Position numbers and translations under genes: made by a program. DNA of 44,861 nucleotides from Gammaproteobacteria bacterium. GTDB taxonomy: Bacteria; Pseudomonadota; Gammaproteobacteria; Pseudomonadales; Azotimanducaceae. The notes beneath the pieces were generated by a model. It made no database searches. It had not been told where the DNA came from and saw nothing but the letters and a program-made list of their open reading frames with translations. The stretch is from contig JAPOXO010000089.1 in the NCBI GenBank assembly GCA_026707045.1, forward strand, positions 1 through 44,861, read 5' to 3'. How positions within the stretch are numbered: the stretch's first letter is position 1; each line of letters begins with the position of its first letter. Shown here piece after piece: positions 7,783 to 16,498 of the stretch.

Positions 7783-8461
7783 CGCCATTGTTGCGAGAGC
7801 GGTTCGAAAGTCGTATAGCGATGGTGAAACCGAACTGCAAATCCTCAAGGATGTGAACCTGCATGTGAAGCAAGGTGAGCAACTCGCCATTCTTGGGAGA
7901 TCCGGTTCTGGCAAGAGCACCTTGCTCCACATATTGGCGGGATTGGACGATCTGGACGCTGGCGAAGTGCAGGTTGCGGGTCAGTCAATGAACGAAGCGA
8001 ATTCGTCGAGGCGCGCAAAGATTCGAAGTGAATTCATGGGGTTTGTCTACCAATTTCACCACTTGCTTCCAGAATTCACAGCTTTGGAAAACGTTGCGAT
8101 GCCACTCTGGATTAGGGGAGGATCAGATCGAAAGACTGCAGAGGAGCGGGCGGTTAACTTGCTCGAATCTGTGGGACTATTGGATCGCCTGAAGCACTTA
8201 CCACACAAGCTGTCCGGTGGTGAAAAGCAACGAGTGGCTGTTGCTCGTGCGTTGGTCGTAGAGCCAGCTGTTGTATTGGGGGACGAGCTGACTGGCAATC
8301 TTGATGCTTTCAATGCGGAGGGAGTCCTGGAACTGCTGGAATCCTTGCGGGAGCGAGTCCAGACAGCGTTTGTTGTCGTAACCCATGATCCAGCAGTTGC
8401 CAGCCGTATGGAGCGTACTCTCTGGCTCGACGAAGGTGTCTTGCGCAACAATGCAGCCTAA
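7775..8461 (+). CDS. lolD: Lipoprotein-releasing ATPase LolD
   Basis: The 228-residue cytosolic ATPase drives LolCDE. Walker A is GRSGSGKST (residues 41-49), the signature is LSGGEKQRVAVARAL, the H-loop is VVTHD, and the lid region FVYQFHHLLPEFTALENV matches LolD specifically. One oddity is that the Walker B continuation reads GDELTGNLD where nearly all relatives have DEPTGNLD. Asp and the catalytic Glu remain, but the Pro is replaced by Leu. The start is ATG 7775 inside the end of lolC. The end overlaps lolE by 11 bases, so the three genes are translationally coupled. Confidence 0.95.
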   Translation: MTDAIVARAVRKSYSDGETELQILKDVNLHVKQGEQLAILGRSGSGKSTLLHILAGLDDLDAGEVQVAGQSMNEANSSRRAKIRSEFMGFVYQFHHLLPEFTALENVAMPLWIRGGSDRKTAEERAVNLLESVGLLDRLKHLPHKLSGGEKQRVAVARALVVEPAVVLGDELTGNLDAFNAEGVLELLESLRERVQTAFVVVTHDPAVASRMERTLWLDEGVLRNNAA

Positions 8462-9635
8462 ATCAAAAATTGGCCTAGCTCTTTGGATGGGATTGAGATA
8501 CGTAAGGTCCCGAAACCGAGGGGTAAGTAGATCCATTAATTGGGTCTCGTTTGGCGGGATAGTGCTAGGAATCACTCTGCTACTGGTTGTAGTGGCGGTT
8601 CAAAACGGATTGTTTCGAGATGCGGAGAAAAGAATCCTGGATGTTGTACCCCATGTGGTTCTTCCCCAACAGAGTGTCCCGAAAGAAACCATCGAGTCTT
8701 TGCGCGAATCCAACAAAGTTCTCCGAGTTGAAAGGTTTGCCGAACTGTACGCATTGATGTCCGTTGAAGGCTACACAGTTAGCGTTGTAGTACATGCAGT
8801 GGATTCCTCGGCAGAAATTGAGGCTTCTACCATACGTCACAATTGGGACTACGAAACGGACAATGCCGCTATCGATCGAGGCAGCATTCCATTGGGAAGC
8901 CTTTCCAGCGGCGGATTGTTTCGACTCACATTTCCTTTGGCAACCACTGGAGGTGCTACGGCTCAACAGACCTGGTTTCGTTGGACCGCGGACACTTCGG
9001 GCAACTCGGGAGTGGCGTTTCCGCTTGTTGTAGTACACGTCGACGACCTGATTCGAAAGGAAGTGTTAGTGCCCGACCAGATCGATTGGCGAATTACGCT
9101 TCGCAATCCGTGGGAGGCCGACGCCATGTTCTCCGACTTTGCTGGAGCTCTCACATGGACTCATGTACATGCAGAGTACTTTAGGGCTTTGAGCATGGAG
9201 AAGACGATTCTCTTTGTAATGCTGACATTTGTCATTGCACTGGCTTCGCTGAATATCGTCTCAGGTCAGGCGATGCTCATAAACTCTAAGAAAACCGATA
9301 TTGCGATTCTTCGCACCCTTGGCGCGGACGGTCTGTTGCTTAACTTGGCTTTTGCCATGCACGGCTTGATTATCGTTGTGGCGGGGATCGTTGTTGGAGT
9401 TTTGGCAGGAGTGTTAATAGGCGACACATTTGAACATTTGCTACGCTTTCTCATGACGATATTTCCCGTGTCTCCCGAGGTCGGAGTGCTTTATGCAGTC
9501 CAACCGTTCTTGCGACCAACCGACCTCATCGCGACGGTGACAGTATCTTTTACTATTGCTTGCCTCGGGGTTTTGCGTCCCTTGGCCTTGGTTCTGAAAA
9601 CAAACCCAATCGATGCATTGCACAGTCCTGCTTGA
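8451..9635 (+). CDS. lolE: Lipoprotein-releasing system permease LolE
   Basis: A 394-residue second membrane subunit of LolCDE. The frame is open further upstream (to 8385), but ATG 8451 fits the family: it begins MQPKSKIGLALWMGLRYVRS, the usual short cytoplasmic lead before the first helix. The first helix is at about residues 30-52, the periplasmic domain spans about 53-260, and the three C-terminal helices follow. The loop SKKTDIAILRTLGADG between helices 2 and 3 matches that of LolC. It overlaps the end of lolD by 11 bases. It is the last gene of the lol operon; galU follows after 163 bases with its own likely promoter. Confidence 0.9.
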   Translation: MQPKSKIGLALWMGLRYVRSRNRGVSRSINWVSFGGIVLGITLLLVVVAVQNGLFRDAEKRILDVVPHVVLPQQSVPKETIESLRESNKVLRVERFAELYALMSVEGYTVSVVVHAVDSSAEIEASTIRHNWDYETDNAAIDRGSIPLGSLSSGGLFRLTFPLATTGGATAQQTWFRWTADTSGNSGVAFPLVVVHVDDLIRKEVLVPDQIDWRITLRNPWEADAMFSDFAGALTWTHVHAEYFRALSMEKTILFVMLTFVIALASLNIVSGQAMLINSKKTDIAILRTLGADGLLLNLAFAMHGLIIVVAGIVVGVLAGVLIGDTFEHLLRFLMTIFPVSPEVGVLYAVQPFLRPTDLIATVTVSFTIACLGVLRPLALVLKTNPIDALHSPA

Positions 9636-9751
9636 CTGCACCACCTTGCAACTAGGTATCAAATGAAATGGAAGAGATACAAGCACATTCCACGGATGAC
9701 TCGCGGACTTGTCGGTGGAATCGAACCTGTGGGGAAGTTGTTGGATCCTTT

Positions 9752-9780
9752 TTGAGACAAGCTTCAGTTCATTGTGTTAT
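9752..9780 (+). promoter_or_regulatory. Candidate sigma-70 promoter of galU
   Basis: TTGAGA (9752-9757) and TGTTAT (9775-9780) are separated by exactly 17 bases. This gives five of six and four of six matches to consensus. The implied start point falls very close to the galU ribosome-binding site, which lowers confidence. Confidence 0.25.
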
Positions 9781-9798
9781 TGGAAGAGGATTCGTCCC

Positions 9799-10629
9799 GT
9801 GTTGAAGAAATGTCTATTCCTTGCAGGTGGCTACGGAACTCGATTTCTGCCAGCTACCAAAGCAATGCCCAAGGAAATGCTTCCAATCCTCGACAAGCCA
9901 CTAATCCAATATGGAGTGGAAGAGGCAGTCGAAGCAGGAATGCACGAAATAGGATTTGTTACAGGTAGAGGAAAACGAGCGATTGAAGACCACTTTGACG
10001 CCAATTACGAACTTGAAAACCACATTAAGGGAACGAGTAGGGAAGAGGCGTTGCAAAGTTTGGAAGGACTAATCCAAACATGCACTATTGCGTATACGCG
10101 ACAAGGAGAGATTCTCGGAACCGGACATGCGGTGCTCTGCGGCCAATTACTCATGGGAAACGACCCGTTTGGAGTAGTTCTCGCCGATGATCTCTGCCTT
10201 AATGAACAATCTGGCGTACTTTCACAACTTGCTGAGGTCTATCGGAAATACAAGTGTTGCGTAGTCGCAGTAGAGCAAGTGCCCACTGAACTAACAAATC
10301 GATACGGAATCATCGATGGATTAGAACAGGGAGACGGAACATATCTTGTTAGAAGATTAGTAGAAAAGCCGGACCCAGCTGAAGCTCCCAGTCAACTGGG
10401 AATTGTGGGCAGGTACATTCTTGTACCCAAAATTTTTGAAATGCTGGAACAAACAAAACCCGGGTACGGAGGCGAAATCCAATTGACCGATGCGCTTAAT
10501 GCGCTTGCTCGAACTGAAAGGATCGTAGCTTGTCCATTTGATGGAATCAGATTCGATTGTGGTTCGATCGAAGGATTTGTCCAAGCAACTAATTACTGCT
10601 TGCAGCTTCGTCAGGAACAGCCAAACTAA
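9799..10629 (+). CDS. galU: UTP-glucose-1-phosphate uridylyltransferase
   Basis: GalU makes UDP-glucose from UTP and glucose-1-phosphate in the cytosol, for surface polysaccharides and lipopolysaccharide. The frame is open back to 9709, but the family begins at ...KKCLFLAGGYGTRFLPATK. GTG 9799 with GGAAGAGGA upstream (8 bases) is therefore chosen, giving 276 residues; TTG 9802 is the alternative. Motifs seen are the nucleotide loop AGGYGTRFLPATK, KEMLPILDKPLIQY, VLADD (metal Asp), LVEKPDPAEAPS, GRYIL and GGEIQLTDAL. The length is slightly short of the usual 290-300, mainly at the C-terminus. It stands alone between the lol operon and the exbB operon. Confidence 0.94.
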   Translation: MLKKCLFLAGGYGTRFLPATKAMPKEMLPILDKPLIQYGVEEAVEAGMHEIGFVTGRGKRAIEDHFDANYELENHIKGTSREEALQSLEGLIQTCTIAYTRQGEILGTGHAVLCGQLLMGNDPFGVVLADDLCLNEQSGVLSQLAEVYRKYKCCVVAVEQVPTELTNRYGIIDGLEQGDGTYLVRRLVEKPDPAEAPSQLGIVGRYILVPKIFEMLEQTKPGYGGEIQLTDALNALARTERIVACPFDGIRFDCGSIEGFVQATNYCLQLRQEQPN

Positions 10630-10643
10630 AAAGTGGCTTTTAG
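10626..10643 (+). terminator. Weak AT-rich hairpin after galU
   Basis: CTAAAA (10626-10631) and TTTTAG (10638-10643) form an inverted repeat that begins at the galU stop codon. No U-tract follows, so it is at best a weak terminator. Confidence 0.2.
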
Positions 10644-10736
10644 CGTCTAAACGAGCTGAACTCTAACTGTAGCTAACTTAGTCGTCGATGCACATGCAAC
10701 CAGCAGACAAGCCCAGTGCATCTGAATTGTGACTAC

Positions 10737-10742
10737 TATAAT
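10737..10742 (+). promoter_or_regulatory. Candidate -10 element of the exbB operon
   Basis: A perfect TATAAT lies 30 bases before the exbB ATG. The hexamer at the matching -35 position (near 10714) is poor, so an activator or another upstream feature might be needed. It would drive exbB-exbD-msbA-lpxK-kdsB. Confidence 0.35.
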
Positions 10743-10771
10743 TTCTTTGAGCTTTTTTCGTCGCCGCGCTA

Positions 10772-11395
10772 ATGTTGGAATTAGTCCGTTCTGGCGGATG
10801 GCTGCTGCTACCAATTCTTGTCTGCAGCCTTGTTGCCATCGCGATTTTCATTGAACGATGTTGGGTACTCCGCACATCGCGAGTCGCCCCGACTTCACTA
10901 TTGCGTCAGGTAGATGATCGAATTCGGCAACACGGTTATGTGGATAACAAGCTGCTGACAGAGTTCGAAAAAAGACCACTTGGCATTATCTTGGCTGCCG
11001 GACTGAGAAAGTCTGAGTTTGGGATTGAAGCTACGAAGTCGGCCATGGAACAGGCCGCCAGTCAGGTAACAATTGAACTGGAGAGATATCTGACCGCGTT
11101 GGGCACGGTGGCATCCATTTCACCCCTACTCGGGCTTCTAGGCACGGTGATTGGGATGATCCAAGTGTTCACCACTCTGGTTGCATCTGGCGGAGGAGAC
11201 CCCACATTGCTCGCTGGTGGAATATCTCAAGCCTTGATTACGACTGCATTTGGCATTTCGGTCGCCATTGTCGCCCTTGCATGCCATCGATACTTCCTAC
11301 GCCGAGTAGACAAACTGGTCGTCCTTCTTGAGCAACAAGCAGGATCGCTTGTTGACTTGCTCGTCAAGGATCTTCACACGGAACCAGAAGATTGA
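10772..11395 (+). CDS. exbB: ExbB/TolQ-type proton channel subunit
   Basis: A 207-residue inner-membrane subunit that, with ExbD, uses the proton gradient to energise an outer-membrane or cell-envelope process through TonB. Three helices are visible: about residues 8-30 (GWLLLPILVCSLVAIAIFIE), 110-135 (LGTVASISPLLGLLGTVIGM) and 150-178 (ISQALITTAFGISVAIVAL). The large cytoplasmic loop lies between the first two. The Thr and Pro pattern in helices 2 and 3 is that of the MotA/TolQ/ExbB family. No tonB follows; from memory, in Pseudomonas-type genomes this exbBD pair sits alone in front of lpxK. The stop overlaps the exbD start. Confidence 0.9.
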   Translation: MLELVRSGGWLLLPILVCSLVAIAIFIERCWVLRTSRVAPTSLLRQVDDRIRQHGYVDNKLLTEFEKRPLGIILAAGLRKSEFGIEATKSAMEQAASQVTIELERYLTALGTVASISPLLGLLGTVIGMIQVFTTLVASGGGDPTLLAGGISQALITTAFGISVAIVALACHRYFLRRVDKLVVLLEQQAGSLVDLLVKDLHTEPED

Positions 11396-11805
11396 CTTTC
11401 CGTCGACCCCGCCGTCCCGATGCGACGATCGAACTCACCCCGTTGATCGATGTGGTGTTTTTGCTTCTGATTTTCTTCATGGTTACTTCGACAGCCGTGC
11501 GAGAAACTGTGTTGTCCGTTTTGCTTCCGGAAGCTCATGGAGAATCCATGAGGAGTACCGATACAGTATTGGAAATAGTTGTTTCAGATGCCAACGAAGT
11601 TTGGATTGATGGGGAATCTTTAACCGTGGTTTCCTATAGCTCAATTCAAACTCATCTGCGGGAAAACGAACTGTCCAGTGCGGACACGCATGTTCTCATC
11701 AGAGGGGACGGAGAAGCGGACCATGCCACAGTCGTTCTGGTGTTGGACGCCCTCGGTGGCTTGGGCATGAGCAACGTTAGGATTCTTGCCACCGAACCTG
11801 ACTGA
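11392..11805 (+). CDS. exbD: ExbD/TolR-type energy transduction protein
   Basis: A 137-residue protein with one N-terminal helix and a periplasmic domain. IELTPLIDVVFLLLIFFMVT carries the conserved, proton-carrying Asp of ExbD/TolR at the start of the helix. It partners with the preceding ExbB. The start TTG 11392 overlaps the exbB stop (TTGA), which implies translational coupling. The periplasmic part ends with GGLGMSNVRILATE, a family-like terminal strand. Confidence 0.9.
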   Translation: MTFRRPRRPDATIELTPLIDVVFLLLIFFMVTSTAVRETVLSVLLPEAHGESMRSTDTVLEIVVSDANEVWIDGESLTVVSYSSIQTHLRENELSSADTHVLIRGDGEADHATVVLVLDALGGLGMSNVRILATEPD

Positions 11806-11818
11806 AAGTGAGATAGCC

Positions 11819-13645
11819 TTGAGTCAGGGCGATAAGCCAAACGACGTGCAAACCTATAGGCGCCTCGCTTCCTACGTGCGCAGCAGGGCGTGGTTGTTTG
11901 TAATCGCAATTTTTGCATTTCTGGCGGCATCCGCAGGTGAGGTGTTCTTCGCCCAAATCCTTGGAGCAGTGGTCGACTCATTCAGAGCAAATCCTGAAAC
12001 CAATGAAGTCGTCTCGACGCGTCATTTGTGGTTGCCGGACTACTTTCTCAAGATTGGGTTGCCTCTCACTATTGCGTTTTCATTAATGATTGGAATCGCA
12101 GCCACTGTCCGCGCGATAGGAACTGTTACGGGAGAGTTTCTTCTCTCGCGGGTGTCGTTCCATGTCGTTCACACGATCCGGTGCGAGCTGCACGCACGAT
12201 TGCTTGTGTTGCCAAGTTCCTACTTCGATTCGAACAAACAGGGTGCGCTATCCAATCGACTGACGGATACGACATCGAAACTTCGTGACACAGTCACAGA
12301 TGTCCTGAAGATTTTGCTTCAGGACGGTGGAAAGCTCATTCTCATGCTCGGCTATATGTTTGTTATCAATCTGTACCTGACGATGCTGTTCTTGGCACTC
12401 GCACCAATTGTTGCAGTTATCGTTCGTATCGCGTCTAGAAGATTTCGGGCGATAAGCACCAACATTCAAACATCTATGGGAGAAGTAACACACGTTGGCC
12501 AGGAGACTGTGAACTTTTTCAAGACCCTTCGAGCTTTTGGTGGGGCAGACAATCAAGACAAAGCATTCCAGACTGCGAGTGAGAAGAATCGCAAGCAACA
12601 TTTAAAGCTCATTGCAACCAAGGCTGTAAGCGCACAGTTCATTCAGTTGCTCGCAGCTCTGGCAATAGCCGTTCTCGTTGGAATTCTGTTCATAGATCAG
12701 GTATCAGGCGGGATGACTCCAGGACAACTGGTGACATACGTTGGTTTGGCTGGAGCTATGGCCAGTCCCATCAAGCGGTTGTCCGATGTAAATGCAAGAA
12801 TTCAATTCGGGCTTGCGGCAGCGACAGAAATCTTTGAGCAAATAGACATGGATGCGGAGACAGACAAGGGAGAAGACACGCTACAACAGACTAAAGGGGC
12901 TGTCAGGTTTGACAATGTGTCGTTTCGGTACGCTTCAATGTCTCGCCCGTCGATTCAGGAAGTCTCGCTCAACATTGAGCCTGGACAGATTTTTGCGCTC
13001 GTTGGATCGACTGGTGGTGGAAAGACGACATTGATGGAATTGCTTGTTCGATTCTATGAACCCGATAGCGGCGAAATCCTGATTGACGGAAGGTCTATAG
13101 GCAACTTCACCAAAGAGTCGTTGAGACGGCAGATTGCGTTGGTAAGTCAGGAAGTCTTTCTCTTCAACGACACGCTTCGATCGAATATCACGCTTGGAGA
13201 ACTTAGGAACGCCAGTGAGAAGCAATTACTTGGCGCTATACAGAGATCGAGGGTTAGTGAGTTTGTTGAACGTCTTCCAAAAGGATTGGACACCATCGTA
13301 GGAGATCGAGGATCAAATCTTTCCCAGGGGGAAAGGCAACGAGTCCTAATAGCACGTGCATTTCTAAAGGATGCGCCAATTCTCATTTTCGACGAGGCAA
13401 CGTCTGCATTGGACGCTGAATCTGAGGCACTAATTCAAAAAGCACTTGCTGATGCGATGAAAAACAGAACTACCCTTGTCGTAGCGCATCGGCTGTCCAC
13501 AATTGAAAATGCAGACACCATCGCCGTTATGGAAAAAGGACGCATTGTAGAAACCGGTTCACATGCTGAACTCTTGGCTAAGGAAGGGAGATATGCGTTT
13601 CTTCGCAGTACTCAGTTTGGAGAAAATCCCCATAAAAACACCTGA
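11819..13645 (+). CDS. msbA: Lipid A export ABC transporter MsbA
   Basis: A half-transporter that forms a homodimer and flips lipid A-core across the inner membrane. The membrane domain (about residues 15-320) has six helices. The nucleotide-binding domain follows, with Walker A GSTGGGKTT, Q-loop SQEVFLF, signature LSQGERQRVLIARAF, Walker B ILIFDEATSALD and H-loop VAHRLSTI. The frame is open to TTG 11786, but TTG 11819, 13 bases after the exbD stop with GTGAG upstream, is preferred and gives 608 residues. Assignment as MsbA rather than a generic exporter rests on position between exbD and lpxK, the usual partner gene. The start is uncertain. Confidence 0.9.
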   Translation: MSQGDKPNDVQTYRRLASYVRSRAWLFVIAIFAFLAASAGEVFFAQILGAVVDSFRANPETNEVVSTRHLWLPDYFLKIGLPLTIAFSLMIGIAATVRAIGTVTGEFLLSRVSFHVVHTIRCELHARLLVLPSSYFDSNKQGALSNRLTDTTSKLRDTVTDVLKILLQDGGKLILMLGYMFVINLYLTMLFLALAPIVAVIVRIASRRFRAISTNIQTSMGEVTHVGQETVNFFKTLRAFGGADNQDKAFQTASEKNRKQHLKLIATKAVSAQFIQLLAALAIAVLVGILFIDQVSGGMTPGQLVTYVGLAGAMASPIKRLSDVNARIQFGLAAATEIFEQIDMDAETDKGEDTLQQTKGAVRFDNVSFRYASMSRPSIQEVSLNIEPGQIFALVGSTGGGKTTLMELLVRFYEPDSGEILIDGRSIGNFTKESLRRQIALVSQEVFLFNDTLRSNITLGELRNASEKQLLGAIQRSRVSEFVERLPKGLDTIVGDRGSNLSQGERQRVLIARAFLKDAPILIFDEATSALDAESEALIQKALADAMKNRTTLVVAHRLSTIENADTIAVMEKGRIVETGSHAELLAKEGRYAFLRSTQFGENPHKNT

Positions 13646-13758
13646 ACACTCTAACGTTGGCTGGTGATTCGAATACGACCTTGAACCTGTATTCCGCACG
13701 TCAACCGTCCAAGTAGAACAACGAAACAGCATAAAGTGATTGTTCCGAGGCAATAGTT

Positions 13759-14799
13759 TTGGAGTCAATTCGAAACAAGATTGAACGTAGTTTCGACCAG
13801 TCGTGGTATTCAAAAGGATCTTGGACAAAAACCCTCACGCCGCTGTCATGGATATACGGGTTTCTTGCAAAGAGACGGCGTGTACGGTACATCCTGGGGA
13901 AACTGCCCGCTTGGAGCGCTCCGGTTCCAGTGTGCGTGGTAGGCAATATCACCGTGGGAGGAACTGGAAAGACTCCGTTGGTCGCGTGGCTGGCTTTATG
14001 GTTCGCTCGTCACAACATACGAGCCGGAATTGTCAGTAGGGGGCACGGTGGAAGAGCCGATTACCCGCTAGAAGTGTCAGCCAAAACTTCGTTTCGGGAG
14101 GCCGGGGACGAGGCTGTCATGCTTGCTCGACGTACAAAGTGTCCCGTCTTTGTGGACCGGGATCGAGCTAGAGCGGTGCAAAAACTGACCGAATTGCACA
14201 GCGTTGATGTTGTTCTCGCCGACGATGGGTTACAACACTATGCATTGGATCGCGATTTTGAGATCGCAGTCCTTGATGGAAAACGAAAGATAGGCAATGG
14301 AATGTTATTGCCCAGCGGTCCCTTAAGAGAATCAATTAGCCGACTGAGTACGGTTAACTGGATCGTCGCCAATGGTTGCAAGACTGGCTTGGTCAATGAC
14401 GAATGGGTGATGCATTATCTTGTGACGGGATTGGTAAATGTTGCAGACGAAACAAGGCTGTCAATTAATGAGTTTCAGGATCGTTTCGGCACGCACGTGA
14501 AGTCGGTCGCAGGCATTGGAAATTCCACTAGGTTCGAGAAAACCCTTATGGAAGAGAACTTTACGGCCGATTTCAGGGCGTTTCGCGACCACCATGTATT
14601 CGCCGAATCCGACTTTCACGACTGGACGAATGAGGTCATAGTTTCAACTGAGAAGGATGCACAAAAGATTCGCGAGCTTAAATCGATTGCCCCAAGAACT
14701 TGGTATGCAGAGATTGACGTTAAGTTCGAGGAGGAAATCGACACTTTTTTGTTGAAAACACTCCAAGGTTGTGGGATGCAGATGGAGATTGATTCGTGA
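13759..14799 (+). CDS. lpxK: Tetraacyldisaccharide 4'-kinase
   Basis: LpxK phosphorylates the 4' position of the lipid A disaccharide at the inner-membrane surface. The 346-residue protein has an N-terminal membrane-associating helix and the P-loop GNITVGGTGKTP (residues about 58-69). SRGHGG and GDEAVMLA follow, then the catalytic region DDGLQHYALDRDFEIAVLDG and the segment LLPSGPLRE. The start TTG 13759 has CGAGG 8 bases upstream. A 113-base spacer after msbA shows no gene. The C-terminal GVSTEKDA-like stretch (STEKDAQKI) is also typical. It overlaps kdsB by 4 bases (GTGA). Confidence 0.95.
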   Translation: MESIRNKIERSFDQSWYSKGSWTKTLTPLSWIYGFLAKRRRVRYILGKLPAWSAPVPVCVVGNITVGGTGKTPLVAWLALWFARHNIRAGIVSRGHGGRADYPLEVSAKTSFREAGDEAVMLARRTKCPVFVDRDRARAVQKLTELHSVDVVLADDGLQHYALDRDFEIAVLDGKRKIGNGMLLPSGPLRESISRLSTVNWIVANGCKTGLVNDEWVMHYLVTGLVNVADETRLSINEFQDRFGTHVKSVAGIGNSTRFEKTLMEENFTADFRAFRDHHVFAESDFHDWTNEVIVSTEKDAQKIRELKSIAPRTWYAEIDVKFEEEIDTFLLKTLQGCGMQMEIDS

Positions 14800-15563
14800 G
14801 CGGATTCAGCGTTGTAATTCCGGCTCGGTTTGGATCGACGCGATTGCCGGGCAAGCCTTTGATTGAATTGGCTGGCAAGACAATGATTGAGCGGGTTGCA
14901 GAACGTGCACTTCGCTCAGGTGCAAGCAAAGTCATCATTGCCACCGACGATAAGCGGGTGGTGGATGCAGTAAAACATCTGCCCGTCCAAGCGATGCTCA
15001 CGTCCCAAAAGCATGTATCAGGTTCAGATAGGGTGCAGGAAATTGCTTCCCACAAAGAATGGGACTCTGGAGATGTTGTCGTCAATGTGCAAGGAGATGA
15101 GCCACTCATCCCCCCGGCTGTAATTGATCAAGTTGCTGACTTGCTCGAAGAAGACGATTCGTTTGCCGCGAGTACTCTTTCGGAACCCTTGCATAGCCTC
15201 GAAGAAGTACTCGACCCCAATATCGTCAAGGTCGTATGCGACCTAAGCGGTCGAGCTTTGTATTTCTCGAGAGCAGCAATTCCATGGGATCGAGACCAGT
15301 TTCCAGAGCAAGGAAGCTTTGATTCGCAGCCAGCCTGGAGACGACACATTGGAATCTATGCGTATAGAGTGGGGGCGCTCAATGACTTCGTTGTGATGCC
15401 CAAATCTCAACTAGAACGTATCGAATCTCTGGAGCAATTGAGGTTTATCGAAAACGGTTACTCAATCGTCGTTGCTGATGCGTGTGAACACATCCCTGCA
15501 GGTGTTGATACTGAAACGGATGTGATGCGGGTGCGTCAGGTTCTTCGGGATTGTCCGCAATAA
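14796..15563 (+). CDS. kdsB: 3-deoxy-manno-octulosonate cytidylyltransferase
   Basis: KdsB makes CMP-KDO from CTP and KDO in the cytosol, the activated sugar used for the lipopolysaccharide inner core. The 255-residue protein shows VVIPARFGSTRLPGKPL (nucleotide loop), TDDKRV, SGSDRVQE, VNVQGDEPLIPP (Mg2+-binding Asp) and the C-terminal GVDTETDVMRVR. The GTG start overlaps the lpxK stop, so lpxK and kdsB are coupled. It is the last gene of the exbB-kdsB operon, and a convergent SDR gene ends 6 bases further on. Confidence 0.96.
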   Translation: MSGFSVVIPARFGSTRLPGKPLIELAGKTMIERVAERALRSGASKVIIATDDKRVVDAVKHLPVQAMLTSQKHVSGSDRVQEIASHKEWDSGDVVVNVQGDEPLIPPAVIDQVADLLEEDDSFAASTLSEPLHSLEEVLDPNIVKVVCDLSGRALYFSRAAIPWDRDQFPEQGSFDSQPAWRRHIGIYAYRVGALNDFVVMPKSQLERIESLEQLRFIENGYSIVVADACEHIPAGVDTETDVMRVRQVLRDCPQ

Positions 15564-15569
15564 CCCTTG

Positions 15570-16340
15570 TTACCTCGGTGCCATTCTTATTCCACCGTCA
15601 AGCCTAATGGTTTGTCCGTTGAAATAGGAATTCTCGACGATTTGCTGAACTAGCATTGCGTATTCTCCCGGATCGCCGAGCCTTTTGGGAAATTGGACAC
15701 TTTCAATCAATGGCAGCCTTACGCGGTCGGGTGCTCCACTCATCATGGGAGTCTCAAAGATCCCGGGAGCGATTGTGCAACAGCGAACGCCATCTCGGGC
15801 AAGGTCCCGAGCAATGGGAAGTGTCATGCCGATTACGCCGCCCTTGCTAGCGCTGTATGCGACTTGACCAATTTGACCCTCATAGCCAGCCACCGAGGCT
15901 GTATTAATGATGACTCCTCGTTCGCCTTCGTCCGTTACGGGGTCGTTTTTCTGCATTGCCGCAGCACATAGCCGCAATGTATTGAAAGTGCCAACAAGAT
16001 TCACTTGAATGATGAAATTGAAGTTGCGCAGAGGCAGGGGACCATCCCGACCGACGGTTCGGGCAGCCGCGCCAATTCCGGCACAGTTGACATTAATGTG
16101 TATTTCCCCAAAGCGCTCCAATACGCCGTTTATTGCCGTTTGCGCTGATTCTTCGTCGGCAACATTGCAAGCAAACGCCGAGGCGTTCTCGCCAATTTCG
16201 TTGGCAGTTTGCTGGGCGAGCTCTTCATTTAGATCCAACAGTGCTACCTTTCCCCCGCACGCTATGATTTGTTCAGCTGAAGCTCTCCCCAGTCCTGAAG
16301 CCCCACCTGTTATCACGGCAACTTTGTTTTTTATGTCCAC
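15570..16340 (-). CDS. SDR dehydrogenase, type II 3-hydroxyacyl-CoA dehydrogenase-like
   Basis: A 256-residue short-chain dehydrogenase. GGASGLG near residue 14 binds NAD(P). NCAGIG, the catalytic Ser in NTASVAG, and YSASKGG (Tyr and Lys) complete the active site. The C-terminal pattern GIFETPMM ... FPKRLGDPGEYA ... LDGGIRMAPR is characteristic of the HSD17B10 / 3-hydroxy-2-methylbutyryl-CoA dehydrogenase group, which act in isoleucine and branched-chain acyl-CoA breakdown. The frame is open to 16457, but GTG 16340 with GGGGA six bases upstream fits the family start. It stands alone between kdsB (convergent) and murB (divergent). The exact substrate is inferred. Confidence 0.85.
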   Translation of the reverse strand: MDIKNKVAVITGGASGLGRASAEQIIACGGKVALLDLNEELAQQTANEIGENASAFACNVADEESAQTAINGVLERFGEIHINVNCAGIGAAARTVGRDGPLPLRNFNFIIQVNLVGTFNTLRLCAAAMQKNDPVTDEGERGVIINTASVAGYEGQIGQVAYSASKGGVIGMTLPIARDLARDGVRCCTIAPGIFETPMMSGAPDRVRLPLIESVQFPKRLGDPGEYAMLVQQIVENSYFNGQTIRLDGGIRMAPR

Positions 16341-16498
16341 GGCAAATCCCCAGCGAGCACTTATGCAACAATCTTCGAAATTATAGGGTCGCCACCCGTG
16401 TGGGAACGTGCACCTTAAAGTGAGCTTCAGTGCTGCACATCTAGGTAATCGAAGCAACAGGAATCAAACGAATTCAGACTGTTGATTAGAGAACATTC

